Of a DNA stretch of 64,000 bases, positions 11,511 through 22,600 are shown piece after piece; position 1 is the first letter of the stretch; every line of letters starts with the position of its first letter. The notes under the pieces are model-generated. The model was not told where the DNA came from. It did no database searches and saw only the letters and a list, made by a program, of their open reading frames with translations. This stretch comes from Camellia lanceoleosa (Eukaryota > Streptophyta > Magnoliopsida > Ericales > Theaceae), in contig CM045763.1 of the NCBI GenBank assembly GCA_025200525.1, positions 60,895,018 through 60,959,017 on the forward strand, read 5' to 3'. The translations under genes were made by a program, and so were the position numbers.

Positions 11511-11975
11511 TTTACTTTTAAGGGACTAATTGACCCTTGGAAATCACCAAGGAAAGTGTCATTATCACTTATTATCAAGTTTGGATTTTAAGTCAGTATT
11601 ACTCAAGTTTGGGTTTTCCTAAGTCATTATTACTCTTTTGAATTTGACTAGTCCTTGTTGCACATCTTGAGTTTGACTTGAAATCCCTAACTTGTACATA
11701 AGTTTGACTCTTCCTTTGTAATTTCCCCCGAAGAATTTATCACCTGTTTGTTTACTGTTAAGGGACTAATTGACCCTTGGAAATCACCAAGGAAAGTGTC
11801 ATTATCACTTATTATCAAGTTTGGATTTTAAGTCAGTATCACTCAAGTTTGGATTTTCCTAAGTCATTATTACTCTTTTGAGTTTGACTAGTCCTTGTTG
11901 CACATCTTGAGTTTGACTTGAAATCCGTAACTTGTACATGAGTTTGACTCTTCCTTTGTGATTTCCTCTGAAGAA
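11511..11975 (+). repeat. Two-copy 240-bp tandem duplication inside the Tat LTR
   Basis: The phrase AAGGGACTAATTGACCCTTG at 11520 recurs at 11760, and the next 200 bases match nearly base for base. The period is 240 bp, and few differences suggest a recent duplication. Confidence 0.85.
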
Positions 11976-13420
11976 AATAAGGTTTATTCGGGTTAAGTCG
12001 ACACTGATTTTCCTTTATTACATTTCAGACTTAGTGGATGTAAATATCATTTTTGCACAAACAGGAGAAAATATAAAGAAATGGACATGTAATAAAAAAG
12101 GCTAATAAAATTGGTTAAAATTGGATTACAACCGACATAAAGAACCAATATGATTAATTGAATTCGGTCGGACGTTATACCGAATTTATTGTGTCAAGGC
12201 TTGCCTTACATCAATTATTGTAATAAATTAGACAGCCCCTTTCATTTATTATTCATTCAGTTTTGTAATAATTATTTATTCGGACACTTGGACATTCGGA
12301 CCCTCCTGCGTGAGGGCGCATTTGGACATTCGGACCTTCCTTCGTGAGGACAAATTTGTAATAATGTGTATGTCTTCCAATCCCACGTCTTTCTCCCTTT
12401 TATTTACCAGCTTATGATGGTTAGATTAGGGACATCATGTTTAAATTAGCATTTTCCATGATTTGCATCCATTCGTTTACATGCATAAAAGTTCGGCTCA
12501 TCATATTATTCAAATATCAAATTCAAACTCTTTACTTGAATACATGCTCTATCATATGCCTTGAATTGACTCGCATGCCATGCTAGTAGCCGAACTTATT
12601 ACTTGCACGTTGTATGTGTTGCATTAGCCATATCGCATTAAATAGGATCATGCATTTTTTTTTCTAATTGTTTACTTTCTTTTGACTCGCCTTCGCTTCG
12701 GACATAAGGTAAGTTTTTATGCTTTAGCATATTGTATATGTGTGATTGCTGTCATATCACACATACTACCATGAGGCTAAATGCTTACTTGATATACCTG
12801 TTTGCATGCCTGTGAATGAAGGCTAATCACCTGAATTTGGATACTTTGATTTATGTATATATGAGATCACCATTTTCAGTGATACATATTCAAAACATTT
12901 CTTTTAAAACAAACATGGAATCAAACGTTCCAACTTTTCGTGAAATTAGTCTATACTTGTATGTTACATATCGAACAAGAGCATATATTGTACATAAAAA
13001 CCACATCATGATTAGTAAAGGCCGATCTTTGATCGGGTGAGTGGGGTGTTCAATTATTGACTTTCCCCTCTCATACCTAAGTTCCCGAACTAAGACACTT
13101 TGGTAACGACAAACTAATGGCCTTTGGCACGAGTCACGGGTTTCCTAAATTTCCCAAAATAAATATTTAGGTGGCGACTCTGAAATCTGGCAAAGCAGTC
13201 CATTTTTGGCATTTGATTCAAACATTGATTTTCCAAAAACAATTGCCGGATTTGGACTCTTTTTGTGTTTTCACTGTTTCACATTGCACTTGTGAAATCA
13301 GATTCAGAACCAACACACAAGTGGAGTCCGAACTGTAAGGGCTATTTCATTCTTCCGAAAGGGGGCGCGAAAAGCCGAGCTACAAAAGGCCAAAGTGTAA
13401 CGGTTGCGGTTACTAGGACT

Positions 13421-13857
13421 GTGAATTTTTTAATTTTTCGCATAATTTGCAAAAAACTTACCAATATGCATATTTGTTTTTCAAAATCATATTTATTGGG
13501 TTTTAAAATAAACTTTGATAATTTTTAAGTATGGTCCAATATATTTCATATTTTTAAATCATTATAAAATGAATTTTTTTACATTGTATTTCAATAATTA
13601 ATGACTTTATATGTCATAAATCCATATTACACTTGTGTCAAAAATTTCTTTTATTAGACTTAGATGTATAAAATTATTTTTAATTATTATACTTGTGGAA
13701 GCATATGTACATTTTAACTCAAATAGTTTTAAAAAAGTATACATCCTTAATGGAAGAACTTGACAAAGTACATAACATCATAGCACAAATCACAAATAAC
13801 AGAGAGTACATTTTGCATAATGTTACTACTAAAATTACATAATGTCACCACCAACAT
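13421..13857. other. AT-rich stretch, nothing recognised
   Basis: AT-rich DNA between the Tat LTR and the hAT region. No gene or repeat is recognised. Confidence 0.5.
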
Positions 13858-14073
13858 GAGTGACGTGGTGCATCTTGAGATTCAGATTGTTAAGCTTGAT
13901 TGTTGCTGCTACTTTCACCCCACCAAAATGAGTGACGTGGTGCATCTTGAGATTCAGATTGTTAAGCTTAATTGTTGCTGCTACTTTCACCCCACCAAAA
14001 TGAGTGACGTGGTGCATCTTGGGATTCAGATTGTTGAGCTTGATTACTGCTGCTACCTTCACCCCATCCAGTA
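13858..14073. repeat. Three tandem copies of a 72-bp unit
   Basis: Units start near 13858, 13930 and 14002, each beginning GAGTGACGTGGTGCATCTTG and ending CTTTCACCCCACC. The period of 72 leaves an 84-codon open frame of repeated Cys-rich units, which I take as a by-product. It lies downstream of the hAT transposase C-terminus and could belong to that element's 3' region. Confidence 0.85.
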
Positions 14074-14405
14074 GGAAATATATAAGTGAATGTGCTCATC
14101 ATGTCATCCCTTTATGTTTGGTGCATTGGGGAAGAAAATGGATACCTTGGCTGAAAATGATCAACATACTCTTCTTAGGCTTGTAGATAATTTGGCAAAC
14201 TATATCCTGGAGGACTATGTTGTTGAGGGGGCCAAGGGTAATTTTGTTGAGGTAGGTAAGGATAGCTCTGTCTATCACTGCTATATGATGGGTAAGGGTG
14301 ATATGGATAACTCTGACTACTATCAAATGAATCAAGCTGTTGTTCTTTGCTTCTTATTCTTCTTTCATCCCTACGTGCATCACTATCATGAAACCTCCTA
14401 AGTAG

Positions 14406-16457
14406 TTAGGGTAAAGGTGCAACAGGTTCTCCAATATCATAATGTTCTCCAACATCACATAATCCAAATCCTTCAATAAAATCTTCACTTCCTGCACCAA
14501 AACTAGTACCATCACCACTATCACCACCATTGTCGTTGCCACTGCCACTACCGTCACTGTGAGAAGTGCCTCCACCATCACCATCATCACCTCCTCCTTC
14601 AGATGGTGTTAAATCATCCCTATTATCACTTTCAGTTGGAGTCGGAGTTGAACTTTGATAAGTGCGTCAAGCTTGATATCTATGGGTGTCACCACTATTA
14701 TTTTCATCGCTGTCATCGCCATTGCCGTCATCGTCGCCACCACCACCACCATCATTTGAGACCAAATCTAGCCATTTAGAATTATCCACACCATCTAATA
14801 AATGATTTTCCCTTTCTTCTATCCATGGACTTATTGGATCATCTTCTTCAAATATGTAATCCAAGTTAATATGATTAAAACTCCTATCGATCTCATCTTA
14901 GCTGCTTCTTTTAACGTATCTCAATTTTAATCTCATGTTGTAGGTGATGAAGACTAATTTTTGAATTTTCTTATATTTCAATCTATTCCTCGTCTTCATA
15001 TGGATGAGACTAAAAATACTCCAATTATGTTCATAGTGAGATGATGTGGTGGTTTGACTTAACACTTTCACAACTATTTTTTTAAGTTCAGAAGCTTAAC
15101 TACCATGAATAATCCACCACTCAGCTGCACAAAATTACATTACATTAGACATAAGACAAAATATGATAGAAAATTATTTAAGTATTCATATATTATAAAT
15201 TTGTAATTTTGGAAATAAAACCTGGATTTGATTATTTCTATGCTTTTCGTGCTAAAGGAGTGCCAAAAGTTTTCTGCTTGTCTCGAAACAGTAACAACTA
15301 CAATTTGGACAATCATTACAAGTAACATTTGCAAAAGTAGATTATTACTATTAAAATTTAAATAATTGGTACGTACTTGATTTGTTGCTTTCACTTGAGC
15401 ATCCATATTAGGCTCCGATCTTGTAATTACTTTTTTAAGTCCATCCATCACTTCTCTTATTATTTCATTGGATGAGGTAACACTATATTGGAATTGAGGA
15501 TTTAAAAAATATTCTTCAAAAATAAAAGGACAATTAATAATTGTAAGTAAATATACATTTTATAATTGAAATCGTAACACTTACCAGCCGCATGCAAATC
15601 TTGATGTAATTGAAAAGACCATCGAATATCAATAATTTTCCAATACTCGGTGTAGTAGCGACAATCTCTTTTAATTGCCAACTTTGCTCTATTTATAACT
15701 TCATATATGAAACCCATTGTTGGCTTTTTATCCCCATCAACCAACCTCAATAGTCTGACTAGTAGCTCATGAACTTTACAAAGTGTTGTTGCTTTCTGCC
15801 AAAACTCCTTTTCTAAAATAATTTTTTTCACCATGTAAGGCTGCCCAGTCTTTGACTTCCCCCATCTAGAATTCTTCTGCTCATCACTATTAAACATAGC
15901 TCTCAATTGTTGTTTATATCTAACACTACGCTCAATGGCAATAAAGTTTGTAGCAAATCAAGTGATAGCAGGTCGAATCAAATCTCTATCTCTAGTGAAT
16001 TTTCTTATTAAATCCAACACCTATCCACTACTATAAATGAAATTGGTGATGGGTTTTACCATCTTTAATCACCTTTGCTATACTTTTCTTATTGGCTATG
16101 TCTTTTAGCATGAGATCGATACAATGTGCCAAACAAGTTGTCCAATATAAATGTTTTTTTTTTTCTCATTAACATTTTACCAGAAGCTTTCAGTACAGGT
16201 TCATTATTAGTCACCACTTGAGCAACGTATTGTTCTCTAATTTTATCAACAACTTTATCTAACAACCTAAAATAATATTCAACAACCTTACTAATAATAT
16301 TAGAGGCATCAATTGATTTGTGAAATATAGTATTTCTATTGCAGTACACTAAGAAGTTGATGATGTGTTGCCGAGTTAGATTGCTCCAACCATCACATAT
16401 GATGGATACACCTCTCTCTGTCCAAATTCGCTTAAATGATCCTATTCATTCTGTCAT
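14406..16457 (-). pseudogene. hAT-family transposase remnant (DUF659 and hAT dimerisation domains)
   Basis: Minus-strand translation gives the hAT order. A DUF659 part lies at about 16457-16085 (CDGWSN, FLVYC, HKSIDASNI, QVVTNNEPV). A central part at 15906-15580 has the conserved LVRLLRLVDGDKKP and IIDIRWSFQLH...LHAAG. The C-terminal dimerisation domain at about 15125-14900 has AEWW, VLSQTTTSSHYEHNWSIF and MKTRNRL. A Gly/Asp/Ser-rich tail ends at TAA 14408-14406. The tail contains an in-frame TGA at 14669-14667, and several other stops and frame breaks occur, so it cannot make a full transposase. hAT transposases cut and paste DNA and dimerise through the C-terminal domain. The N-terminal BED zinc finger was not found. 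Confidence 0.85.
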
Positions 16458-16504
16458 TTCAACATGCTCCATGTCTAAATATACTTTAGAAACTTATAAA
16501 AATT

Positions 16505-17660
16505 TAAAAAATAAATTATAAAGAATTTTTTTTTAGGTGTTGATTTTTTTTATTTAAAAAAAGATATTTTTTTAAAAAAAATTGTGCCATAAAAATTGTT
16601 GTCACAACACATTATAATAACAAATTAAAAAATATTTATAATTAAATATTAAATGAAATAATTATAATAAAAATTCAACCACTATTTATACATTTGGATT
16701 TTACATGCCATTGTAATCAGGATTAAAGACATTTTTCATTGCATTGTTTGACTTATTGTTTTTTTTTTTAAATATTTTTTTATTTTACAAAAAAGACATT
16801 TATTTTAAATAAAATTGTGCCATCAAAATTGTTGTGACAACACATTACAATAACAAAATAAAAGCATATTTAAAATTCAATAATAAATAAAATAGTTATA
16901 AAAATACAACCACTATTTATACATTTTGATTTTACATGCCAATGTAATCATATAAAAATTAAAAAAAAAATTATAAAGAATTTGTTTTGAGGTATTGATT
17001 TTTTTTTAAAAAAAAAAAGATATTTTAAAAATAAAATTGTGCCTTTAACATTGTTGTCACAACACATTACAATAACAAAATAAAAAATATTTATAATTAA
17101 ATATTAAATGAAATAATTATAAAAAAAAATGCAACAACTATTTATACATTTGGAGTTTACATGCTAATGTAATCAGATAAAAATAAAAAAATAAAATATA
17201 AAGAATTTTTTTTGAGGTATTGATTTTTTTTCTTTCTTTTAAAAAGATATTTTTTTAAAAAAAAATTGTGCCTTCAACATTGTTGTCACAACACATTACA
17301 ATAACAAAATAAAAAATATTTATAATTGAATATTAAATGAAATAATTATAAAAAAAAATGCAACAACTATTTATACATTTGGAGTTTACATGCTAATGTA
17401 ATCAGATAAAAATTAAAAAATAAAATATAAAGAATTTTTTTTGAGGTATTGATTTTTTTTCTTTCTTTTAAAAAGATATTTTTTTTTAAAAAAAATTGTG
17501 CCTTCAACATTGTTGTCACAACACATTACAATAACAAAATAAAAAATATTTATAATTAAATATTAAATGAAATGATTATGAAAAAAATGCAACCACTATT
17601 TATACATTTGGAATTTACATGCTAATGTATTCATATAAAAATTAAAAAATAAATTATAAA
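16505..17660. repeat. AT-rich tandem array, about five units of about 230 bp
   Basis: The phrase ACAACACATTA recurs near 16605, 16835, 17060, 17290 and 17520, giving a period close to 225-230 bp. Each unit also holds a T-run, AATTGTGCC, and TATTTATACATTTGGA before a CATGCTAATGTAATCA-like end. Units three to five are most alike. It sits immediately upstream of the hAT coding remnant. Confidence 0.85.
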
Positions 17661-18569
17661 GAAAAAAATTCATACATAGTTGTTTTTTTGGATTTCAATC
17701 ACTTAAATATTTGTTATCTTTTTGAATAACCTGCAAGAAAAAAAAATTCAATAAAAACTGATATATATAAAATTTATTAATATAATTATAGGTGTTATAA
17801 TTTTTAGTTATTACAACAAAAACAAAAAATCAATTACTAATTATTATATATAAAATGCTAAAAGTAAGTGCATAGCTCTATATATATATATATATATTTA
17901 AATTAAAATTGCTAAATATATCACCATAAATTTTTAGGCTTTACACCAGCCGGAGATCATTGTTAAAAAAAAAAAAAAAAAAATGCCAATTGGAGTCCAC
18001 ACAAGAAAAACAAATGATATTATATATGTTCCCAAGGCTCTGAAGCTCTCCAAGAAAAACAAATGATATTATATATGTTCCCAAGGGTTTGAAGCTAGTC
18101 GGAGAGGCAGCCAAAAAAAAAAAAAAAAAAAGGCAATAGATAAAGCTCATTTACAGAGTCACAAATGTTCTTTCTCTTTGTCTTCAACACAGAGTCACTT
18201 ACAGGTTTCACAAATGTTCTTCGTCTTCAATACAGAGGCAGCCTTGAATATTCATTTCCTTCTTCATCTTCAATACAAGTTCATCTCTTCCCTCTTCTCT
18301 CTCTCTCTCTATCTCTCACTCATCCGTATTTCCTATTCTCTTTGTCTTCATCTTCCCATGAATCATTCTTCTTTATTTTTTTATCAGAAACTTAGTTAAA
18401 GATGGTTGAAAATTTGTAAACAAAAGACAATCTAAAAATTTGTGGTTCACGGGTTGAAGAGACGAAAGACAAAATCTGTTCAATCATAATAAAGGTATGT
18501 ACAACGGCATCCATAGTTTTTCAGCCTTTTCTTTTGTTTTGTTTTTTTTTGAAAAGAATCAGCTAAAAA
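17661..18569. other. AT-rich DNA with a 57-bp duplication and a pyrimidine-rich stretch
   Basis: (TA)n occurs at 17878-17897. Two copies of a unit with AATGATATTATATATGTTCC (about 18011 and 18062) lie in tandem. At 18150-18390 a CT-rich stretch carries partly repeated TTCACAAATGTTCTT phrases and an open frame rich in Ser/Phe, which I do not accept as a gene. Confidence 0.5.
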
Positions 18570-18761
18570 AAGAGGGTAACGGTGCGTAACGGGCTATTAC
18601 GGCTATTACGGCACCGTTACGGCCACTACGACGGCCATAACGGCCGATACACTTGTACATCTCATTCACACTGCAAAAGCGGGAGTAAAGCGTGGTGCCT
18701 ACGGCCGCAACTGTTACGTAACGGCCACAACCGTTATGTAACACCGCATTTTGAAACCTTG
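18570..18761 (-). mobile_element. Subterminal repeat region of a DNA transposon, probably hAT
   Basis: This GC-rich island is crowded with CCGTTAC / GTAACGG and GGCCGTAA motifs in both orientations. On the minus strand it begins at 18761 with CAAGGTTTCAAAATGC, a hAT-like terminus followed by subterminal repeats. It lies upstream of the hAT transposase remnant in the right orientation to be its 5' end. A possible matching opposite end (GTAACGGTTGCGGTTAC) is at 13397-13413. No 8-bp target duplication was recognised, so the pairing is inference. Confidence 0.5.
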
Positions 18762-19125
18762 CCCACAACATATACAAATTAGTCAATTATTTTTGTAAAG
18801 CGACACTACATGTGTAGATTTTCCAGTTACATGGTGACTACATGTGTCATACATATAATTATTTGGACAATGACAGAAGAATTGATTGTTATTTACTTTG
18901 ATACATGTCATCCACTTTTGTGTTGGCCTTGTACAACAAGCACTATATGGCCTTTCACAATGATCTATTACTTTTAATCTGCAACTGATCACAAGTTATA
19001 ATAGTCTATAATAAAAAAATATGAAACTACATATCAAACATTAGAACTACAAATACCATAATATAATGCTACATTACAAATTCACCTAAAGTTTCATATT
19101 ACATATTACAAATATTATAGTAACC
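18762..19125. other. Non-coding DNA, nothing recognised
   Basis: No supported gene. A 69-codon Cys-rich open frame on the minus strand (18992-18783) resembles nothing I know. Confidence 0.4.
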
Positions 19126-19312
19126 GGGGTTGTGGCACTTTGGTAAGGCTTTGGGCATAAGCTTTGAGGTCCCAGGTTTTACACTTTCTAGTACCAACTC
19201 TTAGGGATTTGGTGCACCCGAGGTTTGCCCCCATCCTATTCTGGTTAAACCGACATTAAGTAGTTGATTCCAAAGTCGTTGAAGGACAAACTTAAGGAAT
19301 TAACTCATTAAC
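19126..19312 (+). mobile_element. Degenerate tRNA-derived SINE-like unit
   Basis: The start GGGGTTGTGGCACTTTGGTA resembles a tRNA/SINE A box. About 40 bases on, GAGGTCCCAGGTTTTACAC resembles a degenerate B box (consensus GGTTCRANNCC). A body with GATTTGGTGCACCCGAGG follows, and an A-rich end (19312-19328). This is the architecture of plant SINEs. No target duplication was found and the B box is mutated, so it could also be an unrelated low-copy repeat. Confidence 0.45.
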
Positions 19313-19984
19313 CAAAAAAACAAAAAACATTGTCCCAAATCACACTACCTATTATCCAACATAATCAACCTACATTGTATTGGCAATTGATTCCCTTACG
19401 TTGGACATTTGTGTCAACTCTTGTTGGACTTCTATTCTCATCTTTTAATCTCAACTATCTCATCAATCCTCTCAGCCCTATTATCTCTACTCTCCCACAA
19501 TCGTCTCTATTTACCCTTTCAACAATTGTGAAGGAGGTCTTCGGTAATTATAAAGAAGTGACGAAAAGGACTTGATGTTACGACTTTTATATTATAATCT
19601 TAAGTATAAGATGTTGTGAAATAATATATCACAGTGACAAGAATTTGTATTTCCAAAGTAAATCAAACAACCAGATAGAATAAAGAAAAACAAATTTTAA
19701 TCTTTGAAAAAGTTGCATAATTTGGAGAAATTTAGTTGAAAGATAAATTAAAATCACAATAATCAAAACGTGCTAAGGTACTAAGGGTCTTTCACCAATG
19801 TTTTCTTTAAAATATTCGGTTAGGTTTTTGTAATTGACAATCCCGTTTGACAAAACTCATTTTAGTTGTAATTTTATTCGCTCTTTTGTTTTAGTAAAGC
19901 TATGCGTGATTAGATGCGAATTCAACTCGAATTATGTCTTGCAGAGGACTTTGTGATCTTAATCCTTTCATATTTGCCACTTCG
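19313..19984. other. Non-coding DNA, nothing recognised
   Basis: An 81-codon open frame (19330-19575) has no features that support it as a gene. The rest is AT-rich. Confidence 0.4.
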
Positions 19985-20930
19985 CTAACTATGTACGGGG
20001 ATTGAGCTGCCTAGTCAACTCGCGGGGGTCCAGGGGGCAGTGTCTCTTGGCGGATTTGAGGTAGCGCTACGGCAGGGCTGAGGGGTAGTGCCCCCGAAGT
20101 AAAAAGCAAAAATGAAGTTGAAGTTGTTTGACTGCTCGAGGGTCATTTGTGCGCTCAAGTGAAGAAAAGGCTAATCTAGTATTTTTGCAGAGCGCCTGAA
20201 CTTCTAAGAAGAAAGTTTTACCACTCGAGCTGTGAAAGTTGCGCTCGAGTGGTCAGCCTATATGTTTCACTCCGCCTTTAGTTACACCGCTCGAGTGAGT
20301 GGTGAAATGTGCACTTGAACGGTCTGCGCAATCCTATTTTCTATAAAGTGCATTGTTCACTATTTTTAGGGTTTGAGCCGTCCAGATTTTCAGAGAGGAA
20401 GAAAAAAACAAAATGTTTTATATTAGAGGCTATTTTATATGAGTTTCCTTGGTGTATAGAAGGTGATCAATTGATCCCTGAACTTCAGATTGTCGAACAT
20501 CAAGAGTTGGCATTATTGTTTTGTTTACTAAAGAGAGAGTTGTCATTTGGTAGGTTCTGAGAAACTTGAGCCTAAAACTTTAATGGATTCCGGAGTGGCT
20601 CATAGTCGTGGATTCGACATCAGCGTTGTGGATTCAATGTTGGACAAGACAATTTTGAGGTGAAGATAGTGGTGGAAGAGGCACATTGGGATCAGTTTAA
20701 TTCGGCCCCGGATTCACTTGATAATTGGGAGTACACTTGTGTAATTCCTTTTTGTCTTCTTAGTAGATTGTTTTGTAACTTTGGCCTGTGATTTTTTTAT
20801 CACAATTGGAGGCGCTCCAATTGTGGTTTTCCACGTTAAATCGTTTTGTCGATTTGTCATTGATTGTTTGATTGAGATTATTATTTATTATTTAAAAATT
20901 AAACATAATCACAAATCAATATATCAGGAA
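19985..20930 (+). repeat. Diverged solo LTR of a SIRE-like copia element (left end approximate)
   Basis: The layout matches the LTRs at 40000 and 44711. CTCGAG-type palindromes (20134, 20226, 20242, 20290) come first, then a TATA-like TTCTATAAAG (20340). Near the end are CAATTGGAGG...CCAATTGTGGTTTTCCACGT (20801-20837), GATTTGT and AATCACAAATCA, as in the other LTR ends. No internal retrotransposon sequence follows, so it is a solo or truncated LTR. The left border is not resolved; the GC-rich stretch 20010-20095 may belong to it. Confidence 0.6.
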
Positions 20931-21052
20931 TTTTTAGATTTTTCATATTCTAAATTTAATTTGTATAACTCAATTGAGACATACACAAAGGTCATGTTTG
21001 ATTTACAAGATTAATAGTGAAGGTATTAATAATCCTATCAAATTAGTATGGT

Positions 21053-21840
21053 TGTTGGCTACATATTTTGTAAAAGTCAGTTACGATTCGACACATGGCA
21101 GAGTAAGGGTAATATAGAAGACTATTCAAGCCTTCGATCCTGATCGTACACGTGACAGTTAATATTGGTTCTCACAAGATCTGAGTAGCATTGGATCAGT
21201 AACGAGATGCAAGGTGACGTGGCTTCAACGGTTACCCACATTCAAATTCAAATATAGAAGGGAAGCCTAACTATAAGTGATGGCGTGGTGGAACTACTTA
21301 TAAGGCAGCATGATCAGTGATCATAGAGGAGCAGTTCGACGGTTTGAAGTGCAGTTCGAAGGTCATCCTTGATAAGTATAAATAGTAGGAAAGCCCTCAG
21401 AAAAAACCCCTAGACTCAGATCTAACAAACCAGTTATTTACTTCATATTTTCCTTTTCAGTTTTACATTTCCAGTCTTTACATTTTCTGCACTTTAAATA
21501 CCTGTTCTTTACATTCTTGCACTTTAAATTCCTGCACTGTACTTTGTTCATAGAAGTAGTTTCAAGTAGATCGTCATTGTAAACCTCTACGAGGCTGAGT
21601 TTGGATCATTGTAAGTTTTCATTTTAATGAAATACTTCAATTGTTCGTCATTTCACTGTTATTTTGCTTAATTTCTCCTAAGTCAAGCCACCAGTAAAAG
21701 TCCTCTTCATTGAGACTGAAAGAACTAAAACACAATCGTCTGATAATTGGTTGGCAATTATAATTTCTGTAAGGATTGATTGATCTTTGCTGGCACGCTC
21801 GCATTTACAAAAATACCCTTCGAAAGCCAAAAAGTCAACA
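21053..21840 (+). repeat. LTR-like unit (possible solo LTR)
   Basis: The unit can be drawn from TGTTGGCTAC to GTCAACA (TG...CA). It holds a TATA box (AGTATAAATAG at 21377), a C-rich transcript-start-like region, and AATGAAATA-type polyadenylation sequence near 21628. The flanking pentamers do not match cleanly, and no second copy is in the window, so the call rests on layout only. Confidence 0.4.
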
Positions 21841-22018
21841 TATAATGGTATTCACTATCCAATTGGATTAGTAGGATAAATTATCTCCTTGTCAATTGTT
21901 TGATTTGCATTGGATAAGAAAACATATGAATCTAAGATTACAACTATATTTATCTTCTTTTCTAATTTTACCCCCATCAATACTTTTTCACAATCTTTAC
22001 TTTATCAAAATGGTGAAC

Positions 22019-22260
22019 CTCGCAGCCAGAGACTGATTGAGGTTCGCAATTACGGTCTTCTTCAGTAGAGCCGAGACGGGAGGAACAATGTTGTAGATTC
22101 CATACTGGGAGGCCTCTTTCTCGATCTTGAAAATGTAAGCAATTGGATCTTGGAACTCTACTAGGGTTGGGTGGTACTCGGGAGCCAGAGGTAGGGTTTT
22201 GAGCCATGGAAACACTTTTGTTCCAGTCGGTTACTCTGCTGTAACTGCTATTGAAACCAT
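22019..22260 (-). pseudogene. REF6/ELF6-type JmjN histone demethylase, exon 1 fragment
   Basis: On the minus strand an ATG at 22260 starts nine codons, then an in-frame TAA at 22233-22231. The frame continues as [18 protein letters not shown] and [20 protein letters not shown], the JmjN signature of plant REF6/ELF6 (JMJ12/JMJ11) lysine-27 histone H3 demethylases, followed by PP...KKT and NLNQSLAAR. Homology stops after SLAAR at a plausible AG|GT donor (22020-22017); downstream looks like intron and no JmjC or zinc-finger exons follow. The full protein exceeds 1000 residues, so only about 80 are present. CT-rich 5' leader-like sequence lies upstream. Leader plus intron argue for DNA-level capture or duplication rather than a retrocopy. 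Confidence 0.82.
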
Positions 22261-22600
22261 TAAATCAATTACAATTGCATATACACGAATATATATATAT
22301 GTGTGTGTGTGTGTATCAGAGATCTACAAGTCTCAGATAGAGAGAGAAAGAATGAGTTGTTGAGATTCTATTCCTTTATTTTCTTTTTGGATTTTATTTT
22401 CTTTTTTCTTCCTCTGTTTTCGATACGTTTAACAGAGGAGAGAAAAATAGAGGAAATAGGGCAGAGGAGAGGAATGAGTGAATAGAGAGAGCGGAGCATG
22501 TGCAGAAATGCTGAGAAGGGAACGGAGCCGGTGGAAGGCGGTGGTTGCCGACAATGGTTAGGGTTAGGATTTGTTGGAGAAAATGAGGGTAGTTTAGTAT
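22261..22600 (-). other. Leader/promoter-like sequence upstream of the REF6-like fragment
   Basis: Read on the minus strand this is a pyrimidine-rich leader with CTCTCTCT runs and a (CA)n/(TA)n microsatellite (22286-22316 on the plus strand), typical of a plant gene 5' untranslated region. It probably came along with the gene fragment. Confidence 0.4.

Larger units (their letters stand above)
1..13420 (+). mobile_element. Ty3/gypsy LTR retrotransposon, Tat lineage (5' end outside window)
   Basis: In order on the plus strand are seen the gag end and protease, RT, RNase H, a second archaeal-type RNase H, integrase, an antisense ORF, a tandem-repeat 3' untranslated region, a polypurine tract and a long 3' LTR starting TGTAGACGCC. 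A second RNase H before integrase and a long variable region between pol and the 3' LTR are hallmarks of plant Tat/Ogre/Retand elements. The coding part is dead: frame changes near 61, 1000 and 3340 and a stop at 4070. The 5' LTR, PBS and most of gag lie upstream of the window. The right boundary near 13420 is a guess, because there is no second LTR to compare and no target duplication was found. Confidence 0.88.
9877..13420 (+). repeat. 3' LTR of the Tat element (right end approximate)
   Basis: The left end, TGTAGACGCCCC, directly follows the polypurine tract. Inside are an AT-rich U3, a TATA box near 10412, a purine-rich transcript-start region, and three tandem arrays (10885-10985, 11190-11455, 11511-11975). 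The phrase TTAGGTGGCGACTC near 13168 is typical of the last few hundred bases of Tat LTRs. About 3.5 kb is long but normal for this lineage. The right end is uncertain: somewhere between 13330 and 13430, before composition turns AT-rich. No TG...CA end or target duplication could be fixed. Confidence 0.7.

Noticed and set aside
13172..13190. TGGCGACTCTG as a primer binding site, implying a 5' LTR ends here
   Set aside because: The following bases do not match a tRNA 3' end, and the same phrase is usual inside Tat LTRs, before their end.
13820..14074. Small Cys-rich repeated peptide (84 codons)
   Set aside because: By-product of a 72-bp triplicate; the opposite strand is open too.
18165..18399. 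Ser/Phe-rich open frames of 73-76 codons
   Set aside because: CT-rich low-complexity DNA with overlapping frames and no domain.
22555..22572. Telomere-like GGTTAGGGTTAGG
   Set aside because: Fewer than two full plant TTTAGGG-type units; chance or interstitial debris.
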